From Mixophyes australis (Eukaryota > Chordata > Amphibia > Anura > Limnodynastidae), in NCBI GenBank assembly GCA_036250195.1, contig JAVHZZ010000004.1, forward strand, positions 158,315,227 through 158,379,226: DNA of 64,000 bases. Reading direction: 5' to 3'. The position numbers were made by a program, and so were the translations under genes. The notes under the pieces are model-generated. The model was given only the letters and a program-made list of their open reading frames with translations. It did no database searches and was not told the DNA's origin. Shown here piece by piece: positions 1 through 10,974 of the stretch (the first letter of the stretch is position 1; every line of letters begins with the position of its first letter).

Positions 1-69
1 TCCTCCACAATCTTGTATTTAATTTCAGTCGTCATCCTGCTATTGTCTGTGTGGTTCAAAATTAGTGCA

Positions 70-984
70 ATGCCTCCAAGAAAGTGTGTAAATTTGCCTG
101 ACAGTTTCTGTTTCATATGTGGAGAGTTCATGGTGAAAAAGCAGCAGTTGAATATTACAGATTTTGTTAAGAAAGTTTATTTAGTTTATTTTAAATTAAA
201 ACTTGGTGACCAAGATAAAGTATTGTGTATGCTGCTGGGACAACAGGCTGGGTACACCAAATACCCTTGTTTTCTATGTTTATGGGACAGTAGAGACCGA
301 CAAAATCAATGGAAGCAAAAAATTGCCCATCAAGAAGTCTAGTTGTTGGTGAAAAGAATGTTCTCAGGGATAGATTGGTACCCCCTGAGAAGGTTTTTAT
401 TACCACCACTTCATATAAAATTAGGATTAATGAAGCAATTTGTTAAGGCACTTCCCAAAGATAGCGAATACTTCAAGTTCTTGGGATCCAAGTTTCCAGG
501 TTTAACGGAGGCAAAACTGAAAGAGGGTGTTTTTGTTGGCCCGGATATTAGAAAACTCATATCCGACAAAGACTTCATCAGTTCAATGACTCCAGCTCAA
601 AAAGAAGCATGGGTTGCCTTTACTGTGGTCATAAAATTTTTTTTGGGAAACCAAAATGACCCAAATTACAAAGAAATGGTGGAAACAATGTTGAAAGCGT
701 TCCACAAGCTTGGTTGCTCCATGAGCTTAAAAGTCCATTTTCTCAACTCACACCTTGACTATTTTCCTGAAAATTTGGGAGCAGTGAGTGAAGAGCAGGG
801 AGAACGTTTCTATCAAGATATAAAAGAAATGGAAACAAGGTATCAAGGGAAATGGAGTGTTACGATGATGGCTGACTACTGCTGGATGTTGTACAGGGAT
901 CTTCCGGAAGCCACCTACAAGAGGAAAAGCTCAAAAAGAAGTTTGAAGTTTAAAAAAAGACTATTTTACAAGCAATCTACTTGA
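70..984 (+). pseudogene. Degenerate copy of multicopy 'PPRKC' transposon-like protein family
   Basis: The reading frame starting MPPRKCVNLPDSFCFICGEF resembles a family of uncharacterised proteins that I recall as multicopy in aphids, Hydra and some vertebrates; the function is unknown and a transposon origin is likely. Visible parts are an N-terminal Cys-rich zinc-finger-like start (C-x9-C-x2-C), a second Cys motif (YPCFLCLW) and a long C-terminal region (LPPLHIKLGLMKQF onward, then NSHLDYFPENLGAVSEEQGE). The copy is broken in three ways. The middle of the family protein is missing after KLGDQDK. A TAG stop lies at 340-342, but the family-like sequence continues in another frame (SLVVGEKNVLRDRLVPPEKV, about 336-396) before returning to the first frame, so two compensating frameshifts flank it. 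The recognised match ends at the TGA at 982-984. A weak TTTCAG acceptor-like site lies near 22-27. Family membership is from memory of its motifs; the breaks are read directly. Confidence 0.6.
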
Positions 985-1036
985 GTGTGGTGTTAATTTT
1001 GTCATCACCTGTGCAAATGAGTTAATATTTCATGTA

Positions 1037-1042
1037 AATAAA
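1037..1042 (+). promoter_or_regulatory. AATAAA polyadenylation signal downstream of the PPRKC copy
   Basis: AATAAA lies 53 bases after the last stop of the PPRKC-family copy. It could be the old 3' end of that transcript. No poly(A) tract follows, so a retrocopy is not proven. Confidence 0.3.
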
Positions 1043-1147
1043 ATATTTGCGTTGAGATTTTTTTAAACGATGACCACCCATTTGTTCGAAAACCTGACGT
1101 CCCAGGACAATTTTTTTTGCAGACCTGTGTTACTTGAGTCCATAGAG

Positions 1148-2057
1148 CAGCGGTTCCCAAAGTGTGTGCTGCGGCTTCCAGGGGTGCCATGGCTCTGTCA
1201 CAGGGGTGCCGTGGCCAGGAAGAAAGGATAAAAAAAACTTACCAATCCGTCGGCGCCTGGGACCCAACATCCTCCTCCCTCCTCGCTTCTCACTGAATGT
1301 TGGGCGTGACGTCATCACGTCCGACATATTCAGGTAGAAGCGGCGGGAGAGAGGAGGATGCTGGGTCCCGGATTGGTAAGAAGACAGAAGAGAAGACAGA
1401 AGAAATAGAAGAAAGAAGGCCAAGTATGGTAAGTAAAGAAAGGGGAGGGGAAATGGTGATAGGAAACAGCAATGGAGATGCAAAAGAATGAAGGAGAGGG
1501 CAGAGTGAGGATGAAGAGGGGCAAAGTGAGGATGAAGAGGGGCAGAGTGAGGATAAAGAGGGGCAGAGTGAGGATGAAGAGGAGCAGAGTGTGGATGAAG
1601 GAGGGCACAGTGTGGACGAAGGAGGACACAGAGTGTGTGGATGAAGGGGCACAGAGTGTGTGGATGAAGGAGGGCACAGAGTGTGTGGATGAAGGGGGCA
1701 CAGAGTGTGAGGATGAAGGGACACAGTGTGATCAGGAAGGGGCACAGTGTGGTGATTTTTGTACATGTTGTTTTATTTTGTTTGATCTTATTCCTTTTAG
1801 TATTAGCTGTAAATTATTCTTTGACAGAAATATAATTGAAAAAAATATATAAAAATATTCCTTTCCCTTGGATTTATGTGTATTATTTTTGCAAACAACT
1901 TACTAAGTATTTCTGTCCTGACCTAAATACTTATTATGTTATTTTGACCCAACTACTTATAAAACGATACTGCTCGGTAATTATTTTGGAGGGGTGCCTT
2001 GAAAAAATGATGGAGACTCTAAGGGTACCGCAAACTGAAAAAGTTTGGGAACCACTG
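1148..2057. mobile_element. Non-autonomous hAT element, family A, copy 1
   Basis: Termini are CAGCGGTTCCCAAAGTGTG at the left and TTTGGGAACCACTG at the right. These are inverted repeats of the hAT (Charlie-like) kind. Flanks TCCATAGA and TCCATGGT resemble each other at 6 of 8 bases but are offset by one base from the left end, so the target duplication is imperfect. A second copy at 20207-20805 shares both ends, the internal hairpin and the ATTATTTTTGCA-containing right half. No transposase is visible. The interior holds a hairpin centred on GTGACGTCATCAC near 1305-1317 and a minisatellite at 1498-1735. Confidence 0.8.
1498..1735 (+). repeat. Degenerate ~21-bp minisatellite inside hAT family A copy 1
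   Basis: About eleven units of a GGGCAGAGTGAGGATGAAGA-type repeat, with lengths varying near 21 bp. The related copy at 20.2 kb has only about two such units (near 20507-20545). The array therefore expanded in this copy or contracted in the other. Open frames on both strands here come from the repeat. Confidence 0.85.
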
Positions 2058-3053
2058 TCCATGGTAATCGGTGACTATAAAAAAGGAATCCAGGAAACCT
2101 CTGATATTGGTTAGCAGACTTAACTGAGCTTTTCATGTCATACCTTTACTAATAATGTCTGACAGAAAGAATTTTAAGTTCTTATTTATTTTCATAATTA
2201 CTTTGACATAAAATGGTTCTGCACCCCTGCTCGAAAACAAAGTGTGTAGAACTATATATAGAATTAGAGGAACTTAAACAAAATGTATCCTATCAAGATG
2301 ATCTTGCTTTCTTCATACAAATGAGACACTGACACCATGATAAACTGATATAGGAGATATCATTTATGTACTAGAAATCTACACAAAGATATTGTGTAAG
2401 ATAATCCCCTCCACTGTTTTTATAGTTTATATTTTTATATTTTTTACTGATTCCCCAGATATAGACAATGTTGCAACAAAAACTAATATAGTTTACTGTT
2501 ACCCTGTTGTAAAGACCGAGGAATATATTTCTTGTGTGGCTGTACTACCTTTTCAAATTGGAACAATGAGGCAAAGGATCTAAATTGTATTACTTTATTT
2601 CATGATAATTGGACGACATTGAGCATGTAAGTGGAGCCCTTCTTCCATGAACCTCTTCACAGGACATTAAGCTGAAAGTTACCTCCAGTCATTAAGGTGT
2701 TAAGGTGCAGAAGGCTCTAGGTTCATAGTAGAGATGCTCAGACTTGGTTCTCCGAGAACCGAGCCCACTCGAACTTAGCAGATCCGAGTACCGAACCGAG
2801 CTGGCTCTGTACTTTCGCGTACCCTCAGAATTGAAAATGAGGCAAAACATCATTGTTACATCATCGGATCTCGCGAGTTTTGGATTCTGTAAGCACCACC
2901 CTCCACGGCGATCCAGCACCATTTCACAGAGAGACACAGAAGGGGTAGCACGGTTCTTGGCAGTCTCTAGTGCAGTTGGGCAGCGTCATAGCTAGAAAAG
3001 AAAGAGGAGGGGTAGCAGTGTTCTTCAAAGTCTCAAGTGACATTCAGGAGTGC

Positions 3054-3240
3054 TCCATTGCTTCATTGCTAATTGTCATTGCTGAAATAGAAATAATAGG
3101 GCTGGCAGTCTTGGTCTTCTAAATCTTCAGTCACATTGTACTGTGTTATATAGCTCACAAACAAACAGGAGAGCTCCATTGCTCCATTGCTAATTGTCAT
3201 TGCTGAAATAGAAATAATAGGGCTGGCAGTCTTGGTCTCA
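3054..3240. repeat. Tandem duplication inside hAT family B
   Basis: A stretch starting at ATTGCTAATTGTCATTGCTG (3065) recurs at 3186, an offset of 121 bp. It is nearly identical for over 50 bp. It belongs to the repeat-built left end of the element. Confidence 0.8.
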
Positions 3241-3822
3241 ATCTGCATCAAAGTCGTGCTGACGTCAACCTGCAGTGCCAGAGTCCTGTGTCTTTGGAAT
3301 GACTGCTTGTCAGCATGCCAATTGCATTGGAGATCTGGAGCTTCGGTTTTCAGGTCTCTATATATTCTATTCATTTTTGTGACAAGTCGGATTTTTGTTG
3401 CAGGAGTAAAGGCTGACGGATTTTTCATCATCGATAATACGGAGCCAACCCTTTAAAAATCTACCATGACATTTTAATGTGCCATAGCTCACTCAGAAAT
3501 AGGAGGAGTGGAAGTGTTCAGTGCTGAAACAGAAATTGTAATAATATGACTGTCAGTGTTATTAAAAGTCTCCAGTGACATTCTACTGTGCCATGGCTCA
3601 TAGAGAAACAGGAGGACTGGCAGTGTCCTTATCACTCTCCAGTCTTCAGTCACATTGTTTTTGTCACTCTCCAGTCTCAGTCATTATGATACTAATTCCT
3701 CTACCTCATGTGCTAAGGCCTATGTTCAAGTGCATAGGGGTTTTAAGTCAGGGAAACAAAAATGTAAATAAAAAGATTTTACCTTTTTAAATAAAAAACA
3801 CCTCTTTAATAAAGGTGAAAGT

Positions 3823-5895
3823 TTACTGTAGAAAAACATAAAATTGCCAACATGCCATTCTACCCAAAATATTACCAAACATACCAGCATCAGCTGGCTC
3901 CCTTCTCTCAGTTAGATCCCAGCACCTGCAATCTACACTGTCATCATATTCACCCTCATCAGTGTGTACATCATCCTCAAACAATACTAATTCATGCCCG
4001 CTGGAATCCACCATCATAGAAGTCTGTGTACTTTGATGTAATTGCCGGTAATGGCTTTCCTCATGGAATTTGTAGTTCACATTATGGCACAGCTGTCACG
4101 ATCTTTGGGCAATTCTTTCAGACCAGACCAAATGTCAAAATGTTGAGCAGACTCATCTGCATCACCACTGAGTGTCTTGGGAAAGCTAAGTTTTTTCCTA
4201 GAAGCAGCTGCCAGAGAAACTGAAGGAAGATACTTCATTGCATCATGTACCATTTGAGCTGTCAGCTTGCTGACCAGGAGCTCATTGCATCTCTTGAGAT
4301 CTGGGTTAGTTGGAAAGAACGAGAAGACATAACTCCTAAACCTAGGATCAGGCACAGTTGCCAAAATGTAGTGATCCGATTTCAAGATGTTGAAAGCACT
4401 TGGATACTGGCCAAGCAAATAAAGTACTTAATCTACAAGTCCAATATAGCGGAATTGCTTTGTTTCATTTCCTCCTTCAATTTCTCTAGCTGCTTTTCAA
4501 AAAGGCTTATTAGGGAAATCACTTGACTCAAGCTAACAGTGTCTGCAATCTCTTCACAGGTGACTACTTTGAGTGGTTTTAGCACCTTGCAGAATACGGA
4601 AAGTATTCTCCACTGTGCTGGACTAAAGTACATTCCCCCTAAAATTCTATTCTTCTTGCAACTGCTGCATTCTCCTACATGCTGTTGCAGAATGCCGAAA
4701 ATGACCCTAAATATTTCGGGACACAGACAGCATTTCCTACATGTCACTGTCATTTTTTAAAAAGTTCTGTACCACCAAGTTGATGGTGTGAGCAAAACAG
4801 GGAATGTGATGGAATTCCCCCCACTGTAATGCTCTTACAATATTGGTGGATTTAACAAAAATCCCATATCCTCAGGAGAGTCCAAGTAGGATAAGCTATG
4901 TTGCAATGACATCCCTCAGTTTAGGTTGTCAATATGCCTCTTAGTGAAGCAGATGATACACAGAGTAGCCTGCCTCTGAAAGATCTGGAGTTGTTTGTTA
5001 GATGCTGTTGCTGTTCCTGCTGCTGAAGGTGATTTACCAACTCAGTTGGCTGTCACAGTCGAATAATGTTTAGTTGTCACAAGTCCGCTTGCCCCCATAT
5101 CTGTGGTTAAGTGTACAGTGGGTAGAATGGCATTTTGTATCCCAATTATTTTCTTTTTTGTAACCTCCTGGTACAGGTGAGGAATTGCTTGTCTAGTTAA
5201 ATGGTGTTGAGATGGAATTTAGTAACGGGGACACATGATATCAATTTACTGTCTTATTCCTGCTGCATTAATAGTGGATATTGGACGCAGATCTAATACT
5301 AGTATAGTCGCCATAGCGCCTGTGATCTGTTGTGCGACTGGGTGACAACTGCCATTCTTGCTTCCTCTTGCAAAGGACTGTTTAACAGTCACTTGTTGTA
5401 AACTACTAGTAGTCTTCTTCTTGGTCTGCTTCTGGGTTGAAGATCTACCCCCAGCAGCAGGAGCAGCAGCATTGGTCCTAACGCTCAAGGATTCTTCTGA
5501 GGAGTCCTGGATAGGGGAGGAGTCATCTAGCCTTAGTAACTTGGATGCAGGACTAACTCCCATCACTTGTCAGGATATTGATGATGAAGGTGTTGGGGAT
5601 GTAGAGTGCAGGTGCCAGGATCTAGCTGAGAGAAGGGAGGTAGCTGATGCTGGACTGCTTGTTGTTATTTTTTTAGCATAAGTTTCTGATTTTAAGAAGT
5701 GGATTTTTTTGGTCTTATGCCCAGGCATGAAAATGGCCTTCTTCTTATCACTGGCAAGAACTGCTTCCACTGGTGTATGACTTGCCACAGTAAAGTTCAT
5801 TAATTGCACTGTTTGCTTAGGTGCCTTAAGCCCATGGTTAGCTTGTTTTGTAGGGGCCCTAACAAACCAAGCACTTCAGCCATAAAAGTTGCACT
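3823..5895 (-). pseudogene. Decayed hAT-superfamily transposase
   Basis: Read on the minus strand, this is a broken DDE-type hAT transposase, the enzyme that would cut and paste the 2729-6135 element. In order: a possible N-terminal BED-finger remnant near 5895-5800 (fragments HGLKAPKQTVQLMN); a low-complexity Ser/Thr-rich stretch; the hAT signature NIVRALQWGEFHHIPC followed by FAHTINLVVQNFL near 4750-4845; a helical segment PAQWRILSVFCKVLKPLKVV near 4560-4620; and ILATVPDPRFRSYVF near 4320-4375, matching the family's 'LDPRFK' box. The coding sequence is split over several frames with stops, and the C-terminal dimerisation domain is not recognisable. The assignment rests on the CFAHT-NLVV and DPRF motifs and on the element ends. 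It is not functional. Confidence 0.75.
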
Positions 5896-6463
5896 CCTTG
5901 TCGCTAGAGCATTCGCTTTGCTAAACCTTACATGTCCTTTTCAATATCTTACATAAAGGTGGGTGGCCCAAGGACAATTCCATCTTGCACCACTTTTCAT
6001 TTCTGCCACTTATGTGTGGCAATGTTTCCTAGATGTGCTAGGGCGGTTTTGCAAAAACCAAAACCAAACACAAAACACAAACTTAATTCAGATCCAAAAC
6101 CAAAACCAAAACACGTGGGTCAGTGAAACTCTCTAGTTCATAGGAAGCAAAATAAAAATAATCTAAAGAGAGAAACACAAAAGACCCTGCAAAGGTCAAT
6201 ATGTAGCTCAGAAATACAGAAAAGACAACCGATGTAGAAAATATTTTCTCTATGCAGGAAAAATATGCATGTCTAAATTCATATTTTATTTCCTTTAAGC
6301 CATAACTCACAGGTACCATTTCTCAGTATAGATGCTAAAGGTACCTTGTTCTTGTTCTTTTAGAGTTGACAATATAGTATATGTGAGCAAGCACATTATT
6401 AAAATGATTAGAGATGTTTATAGCCAGTGATACCATTAGGCGAACCTAGGCTGTCGACTAGAG

Positions 6464-6652
6464 CAGTGTTTCTCAAACCCAGTACTCAGGACTCCTAACA
6501 GTGCAGGTTTTCCAGGTGACAAGGGAAATAATTATACCATCTGTGGATCTCTTACAATGTGTCAGTCAGTAATAATACACCTGTGCTAAAGCAAGGAGAT
6601 ATGGAAAACATGCACTGTAAGGGGTCCTGTGGACCAAGTTTAAGAAACATTG
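6464..6652. mobile_element. Small hAT MITE
   Basis: Ends CAGTGTTTCTCAAACC and AGTTTAAGAAACATTG are imperfect inverted repeats of Charlie-like hAT type. Flanks GACTAGAG (6456-6463) and GCCTAGAG (6653-6660) match at 7 of 8 bases, as expected for an aged target duplication. The subterminal inverted match extends inward (AGTGCAGGTTTTCC / GGAAAACATGCACT). It is 189 bp long with no coding capacity. Confidence 0.85.
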
Positions 6653-6980
6653 GCCTAGAGTACCAATGGTTAGGGGGAAGCTAAAACACTGAATGAGTGA
6701 TATAATTTCACTCATGCAGTGATGTCTTAGCCCCCAGTTCTAGTGTGTTCATAGCTCTATCAGTGTCCCACTGTACTTTCAGTGTAGATGACAGTACTGA
6801 AACTCACTCTAAGGCATATTTGTTAATGAACGTCTTTTAAAATCTTATCGCAAAGATAAGATTGTCAGTATTTATTGAAAAACTTCAACAAGAACAGCAG
6901 TCCCAAAAAACTGTTGTTCCTGTGGAGGTGCAAACTCACCTTTTACACTGTCTCTTCTCTTCTCTCCTGAACTGCTGTGC

Positions 6981-7200
6981 GATCCCCAGCAGTCTTGTAT
7001 GATCCCCAGCAGTCTTGTATGGTCCCCAGCAGTCTTGTATGATCCCCAGCAGTCTTGTATGATCCCCAGCAGTCTTGTATGATCCCCAGCAGTCTCGTAT
7101 GATCCCCAGCAGTCTTGTATGATCCCCAGCAGTCTTGTATGGTCCCCAGCAGTCTTGTATGATCCCCAGCAGTCTTGTATGGTCCCCAGCAGTCTTGTGT
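6981..7200. repeat. 20-bp minisatellite, 11 units
   Basis: Eleven direct units of GATCCCCAGCAGTCTTGTAT with only single-base variants (GATCC/GGTCC, one CTCGTAT, last unit TTGTGT). The 20-bp period is not a multiple of three, so the minus strand reads open in all three frames over the array. Those overlapping frames are repeat artefacts. Confidence 0.95.
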
Positions 7201-8068
7201 GCATGCTCCATCCGAAGCACCTGCACACAAACAGCACTTACAGAAAGACATGCATCATGTGACAGGGAGGGATCATGTGATCCCTCACACATGCGCGATG
7301 AAGCTCTGCTCTTCGAAGCAGAGCTGAAAAACAACAATGACGGTAATGTACGCCAGTCTGCCCCCTTAATAAATTTGCATGTCACTTAAATGTGCGTTTG
7401 TCCCCAGAAAATGGCTGTTTTAGGGGAATTTTCATGGAAAAAACAGAATCATAAATAGGCCCCTCTGTGTGGTGGAAGCAGCTAATTTCACAGCAAGTAA
7501 AATGCTGTTGTGTAACGTGTAAAAGGCCTTATTCTCTCTATATAAGCTGCACAGTATAGCTAGCTTTGCTTAGTATTTAGTGAAACTTTTATTTCCAGCA
7601 TTCATTACTTCACCTTTGCCCTGAGCCTATACTTCTTAGGTGCTGCTGACGGTCAATACATTTAAAGTAAGTGCTGTAGTAGAAAAATAAGGATACACTA
7701 ATTTTAATCAGTAGAAGTTCCCAGAAATGGTTTCTAAAAAATAAAAAATACACTGTAGTCATAATCTTGTTATTAGATAAAATCATATACTATATGAAAA
7801 AGCAATGCTTGTGACTCAACCATACTTGTTATTTACAGTAAAGGATTTGTTTTTTTTTACTTTTTTTTTACTTTGTTCCTAAAATCAAACATTTGGAAAC
7901 CCCCTTCCCCTGTAAATATCCTTTCCCCTGAGTTGAATGAGTTGTGTGAAAATTTGTTTATAAAGGGTGCAAAAGTCATTTAGATGGGTTAGCCGCACTC
8001 CTGGGTTGGCCATGCTTCCATTGGGATGCTGCCATGCCCATATTGCAATGTGACCACACTCCCTTTCT
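7201..8068. other. No gene seen; two short hairpins
   Basis: Holds two perfect short inverted repeats, GGGATCATGTGATCCC at 7268-7283 and AGCTCTGCT/AGCAGAGCT at 7302-7325. Otherwise it is AT-rich DNA in which I recognise nothing. Confidence 0.6.
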
Positions 8069-8180
8069 TGCATTCATCATCATCATCACCCTTTATTTAT
8101 ATAGCGCCACTAATTCCGCAGCGCTGTACAGAGAACTCACTCACATCAGTCCCTGCCCCATTGGGGCTTGCATTGACCAT
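8069..8180 (-). mobile_element. 3' tail of tRNA-derived/L2-tailed SINE
   Basis: Reverse-oriented tail: a CAT/TCA trinucleotide run, TTTATTTATATAGCGCCAC, then TAATTCCGCAGCGCTGTACA. It matches the tail of the fuller copies at 23799-24126 and 29663-29997. The tRNA-like head is missing. Confidence 0.75.
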
Positions 8181-8334
8181 ATCTTGATAAGGGCAGAGCA
8201 TTGAGTCACCTACTCGTCTGCTTCTTACCTTAGCGGGTGAAAGGTGGGGATGGCATCCACTGTTCCTCAGATTGGGAGTGTGCCCATTGTCTGTAACATC
8301 ATAGCTCAGAACCACACTCCAATCCTAACACTTA

Positions 8335-8546
8335 GGGGCATATTCAAATGTTTACTTTCCACGCCATGGAAAAACTATTACCGTTAATACGGTAATAGTT
8401 AGCTGGATTTTAGCTCGCGGCTCAGGGAGCCGCGAGATGAAATCCAGCAAGTAAATTACCGTATTAACATTTTTTACGCGCACGATTACCGTAATAACTC
8501 GGACCGCGAGATTCTCTGCGTTTCCGCCGAGAATTGAATATGCCCC
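8335..8546. mobile_element. PIF/Harbinger-type MITE
   Basis: A 212-bp palindromic element with ends GGGGCATATTCAA and TTGAATATGCCCC (perfect 13-bp inverted repeat), flanked by TTA on both sides (8332-8334, 8547-8549). A TTA duplication is typical of PIF/Harbinger. The interior has further inverted pairs (ATTACCGTTAATACGGTAAT; CTCGCGGCTCAGGGAGCCGCGAG, split here only to describe it). Confidence 0.85.
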
Positions 8547-8884
8547 TTAGAGTGAGGAGCAGCAGCCGGTAGCTTCACACCTAAGAAGCTGCTGGCTGCT
8601 TCTCCTTCATGACAGCAGCCAGCACTCCATGTGGGGGCATTAAAAACACTGGATGAGTGACATTATGTAGGTAAGCCTAATGGTAGTGCCATAATCCTAT
8701 GACTGAAACAGTTGGGAATTATTAAGAGTGTCTAGGGAGAAAGAGCCAGCAGTAAAATAGTTTGAAAATAGTTATATAGAAAAAAGGTGTAACCTGGTTT
8801 GTGTTCATTATCATTGAGTACTGTTGTTTAGCCGTAGAAGATCAGACCACAACAAACTAGTTTTTGCATGGGGCTTTATTGGTG

Positions 8885-8938
8885 GTAATAATAATAGTAA
8901 TAATAATAATAATAATAATAGTAATATTAGTAATAATA

Positions 8939-8980
<42 letters not shown>

Positions 8981-8981
8981 G
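8885..8981. repeat. (TAA)n microsatellite
   Basis: About 97 bp of TAA repeats with scattered TAG interruptions. It produces poly-Leu and poly-Asn frames that are not genes. Confidence 0.95.
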
Positions 8982-8999
8982 TGACCCTTTCATTGAAGT

Positions 9000-10111
9000 A
9001 GTTTTAGTTAGCATATGTCTATATGAATGGTGGCTTTGCCATTATTCTGACTGATGCTCATTTCTTACCCAAAATCTGCACAAACATTTGCAGTAGTAAA
9101 ATGTACACTATTAAACACAAATATTGACACTATTGACAGTATTAAACCTACCAACAAAGTAAATCAGTATATGGTAATAATAATATGGTAGGCAACCTAT
9201 GCACTTTTCACATGTTGCTGGAAAACAGAATACCAGCATGGTCTGCCTGTTGTAAGTTACTGTATAAAGTAAACAACAAGTAAAGCAGTGAGTGGTGAGT
9301 GCTGGCAATAAAGATTAAATGAGGAAACTCTGAAGGAGGAAATATCTAAAGGTCAATATGAAAACAAAGGTAGAATAATACATGAGAAGATTCCAGAGAA
9401 TTATATGTTATTCCCACTATATAAGCAAGCTGTAGCGTTCATCAACCATAACCAACTTATCCAAACTCTCACAGTCCAACATATATTAACCCACTGTTAA
9501 CTTCATACATTTTGAAGGTCTCGGACTTAGCGTTTTCATTAATTAAATATGGCCCTCATGTACAGTAGAGAGGGGTTCTCTCTTATGGGGGCTGAAATTG
9601 AAGACAAAATTCTGTTCATCTTCACTGCATCAACTTTGCAGGAAAAACAAGACGACTGTAAAGCGTCCATAGTTCTCAATATAGGTTCTCGAACAGCTTC
9701 CATAGTAGAAGTAGGACAGACGTAGTTCTCCAGTTACAAAAGCTCTATGTAGGGGGCATTTATTGTATTCATTTGCTGTGTAAAATATATGTTATATAGG
9801 TTAGGCATATGTGTTACATGCAGTTTTTTTAAATCTATAATTCCTTCTGTGGGGAATACAACATTAATGAACTTAAAGAAAATGTCTATGGGGCCTTAGG
9901 TAATCAGGACTTGTGGAAGCCCCTCTGATGCCCCATATCTGCTCTGGATACAGCCACTGTGCTATTTCCTGAGCCCAATAAATGATTTGATCAAAGCAAA
10001 CATTGGTCCCACGTGTAGGTGGCTGAAGTGAACTAGATCTGATTGTTCACACAGACCAGTTAAACTCATGTTTTAACTGCATGTTCCAATATGCCAATTT
10101 TGATTAGATTA
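9000..10111. other. No feature recognised
   Basis: AT-rich sequence. I see no convincing coding exon, RNA gene or transposon end. Confidence 0.5.
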
Positions 10112-10119
10112 CTATTAAG

Positions 10120-10645
10120 TAGGGATGTGCCCCAGCCACTTTTGGTGTCTCGTGTTTTGTGTTTTGGATTTGGATTTGCTTGAGGTTTTGGGTTCGGATT
10201 TGTTTCCCAAAACACCTGACGAAAGGTTTTGGTTCGGATTTAAGGTTTTGGATTCGGATTTATTTCGAAAAAAACATAAAAAGTGCTAAAAACCAGTTTT
10301 GTGTTGTTTTTTTCACTCCTACGCTATTATTAACCTCAATAACATTCAATAACAATCATTTCCACTAATTTCCAGTCTATTCTGAACACCTCACAATATT
10401 GTTTTTAGGCCAAAAGGTTGCACTGAGGTAGCTTGAGCACATAATGCCAAAAAAAGAGGTACAAGATGGAATTGTTCTGGGCCCTCCCTCCCGCCCCTCG
10501 CGAGATTCGACGCAAGACTTGGATGACAGAGCCTCGTTTTCATTTTTTTGCCCGCCGGAAATATCTGAACAGTGCTCGGATCCCGTTCGTATCCGCACTG
10601 TTCGGGTGGGCTCCGATTAGCGGAATCCGAGCCCGCTCATCTCTA
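10120..10645 (+). mobile_element. Internally deleted hAT family B derivative, inverted copy
   Basis: Starts TAGGGATGTGCCCCAGCCAC and ends GCTCATCTCTA. A perfect 8-bp target duplication, CTATTAAG, lies at 10112-10119 and 10646-10653. Its left half carries the TTTGGTTCGGATTT repeats that form the right end of the 2729-6135 element, so it lies in the opposite orientation. Length is 526 bp with no transposase. Confidence 0.9.
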
Positions 10646-10768
10646 CTATTAAGCTTATGTTCAGGCCACACAGACTGCAAAAGTAGCATAATTGCACAAT
10701 ATCACTGCCAGCATATGTGGCCAGCCACATTTTATTTAAACAGATAGACCTTTTTTTTTGCATTCAAA

Positions 10769-10974
10769 GGGGCAGATTCAAATTTTGGCCACCGAATATC
10801 ATGGCAATGTTCGGCTGCACTCATTTCTGGGTACTATGGTACCGAATATCCTGGGCACACCTCTATGGGGTGCGAGGAAATATCAGCGAAGATACAAAGA
10901 TTCATTGCTGCGGAGTGCCTTAACAAATATTCCGGAGGCAAACCGCGGCATGTTACAAAAAACTGAATCCGCCC
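10769..10974. mobile_element. Probable MITE with GGGGCAGATTCA ends
   Basis: Left end GGGGCAGATTCAAATTTT faces right end AACTGAATCCGCCC, an imperfect inverted repeat of Harbinger style. The ends recall the GGGGCATATTCAA element at 8335. No target duplication is visible, so this is tentative. Confidence 0.5.

Larger units (their letters stand above)
2729..6135 (-). mobile_element. hAT transposon, family B, 3.4-kb relic with perfect target duplication
   Basis: The element runs from TAGAGATGCTCAG to AACTCTCTA. It is flanked by a perfect 8-bp direct repeat, GTTCATAG, at 2721-2728 and 6136-6143. TAGAG fits the hAT terminal consensus YARNG. The minus strand carries a decayed hAT transposase (about 5895 to 3823). 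The left end is built from diverged copies of a unit of roughly 70-120 bp containing phrases like CATTGCTCATACAGAAGCAGG. The right end carries A-rich CCAAAACCAAAACAC repeats. The elements at 10120-10645 and 30986-31494 share both ends and are internally deleted relatives. Confidence 0.9.

Noticed and set aside
1148..2057. Exact 8-bp target duplication for hAT family A copy 1
   Set aside because: The best flank match is 6 of 8 and needs a one-base offset, so it is not claimed as exact. The copy at 20.2 kb supplies the exact one.
6943..7385. Overlapping minus-strand frames of 102-149 codons with GDHTRLLG repeats
   Set aside because: Produced by the 20-bp minisatellite, which is open in three frames.
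8811..9054. Poly-Leu and poly-Asn frames
   Set aside because: Direct translation of the (TAA)n microsatellite.
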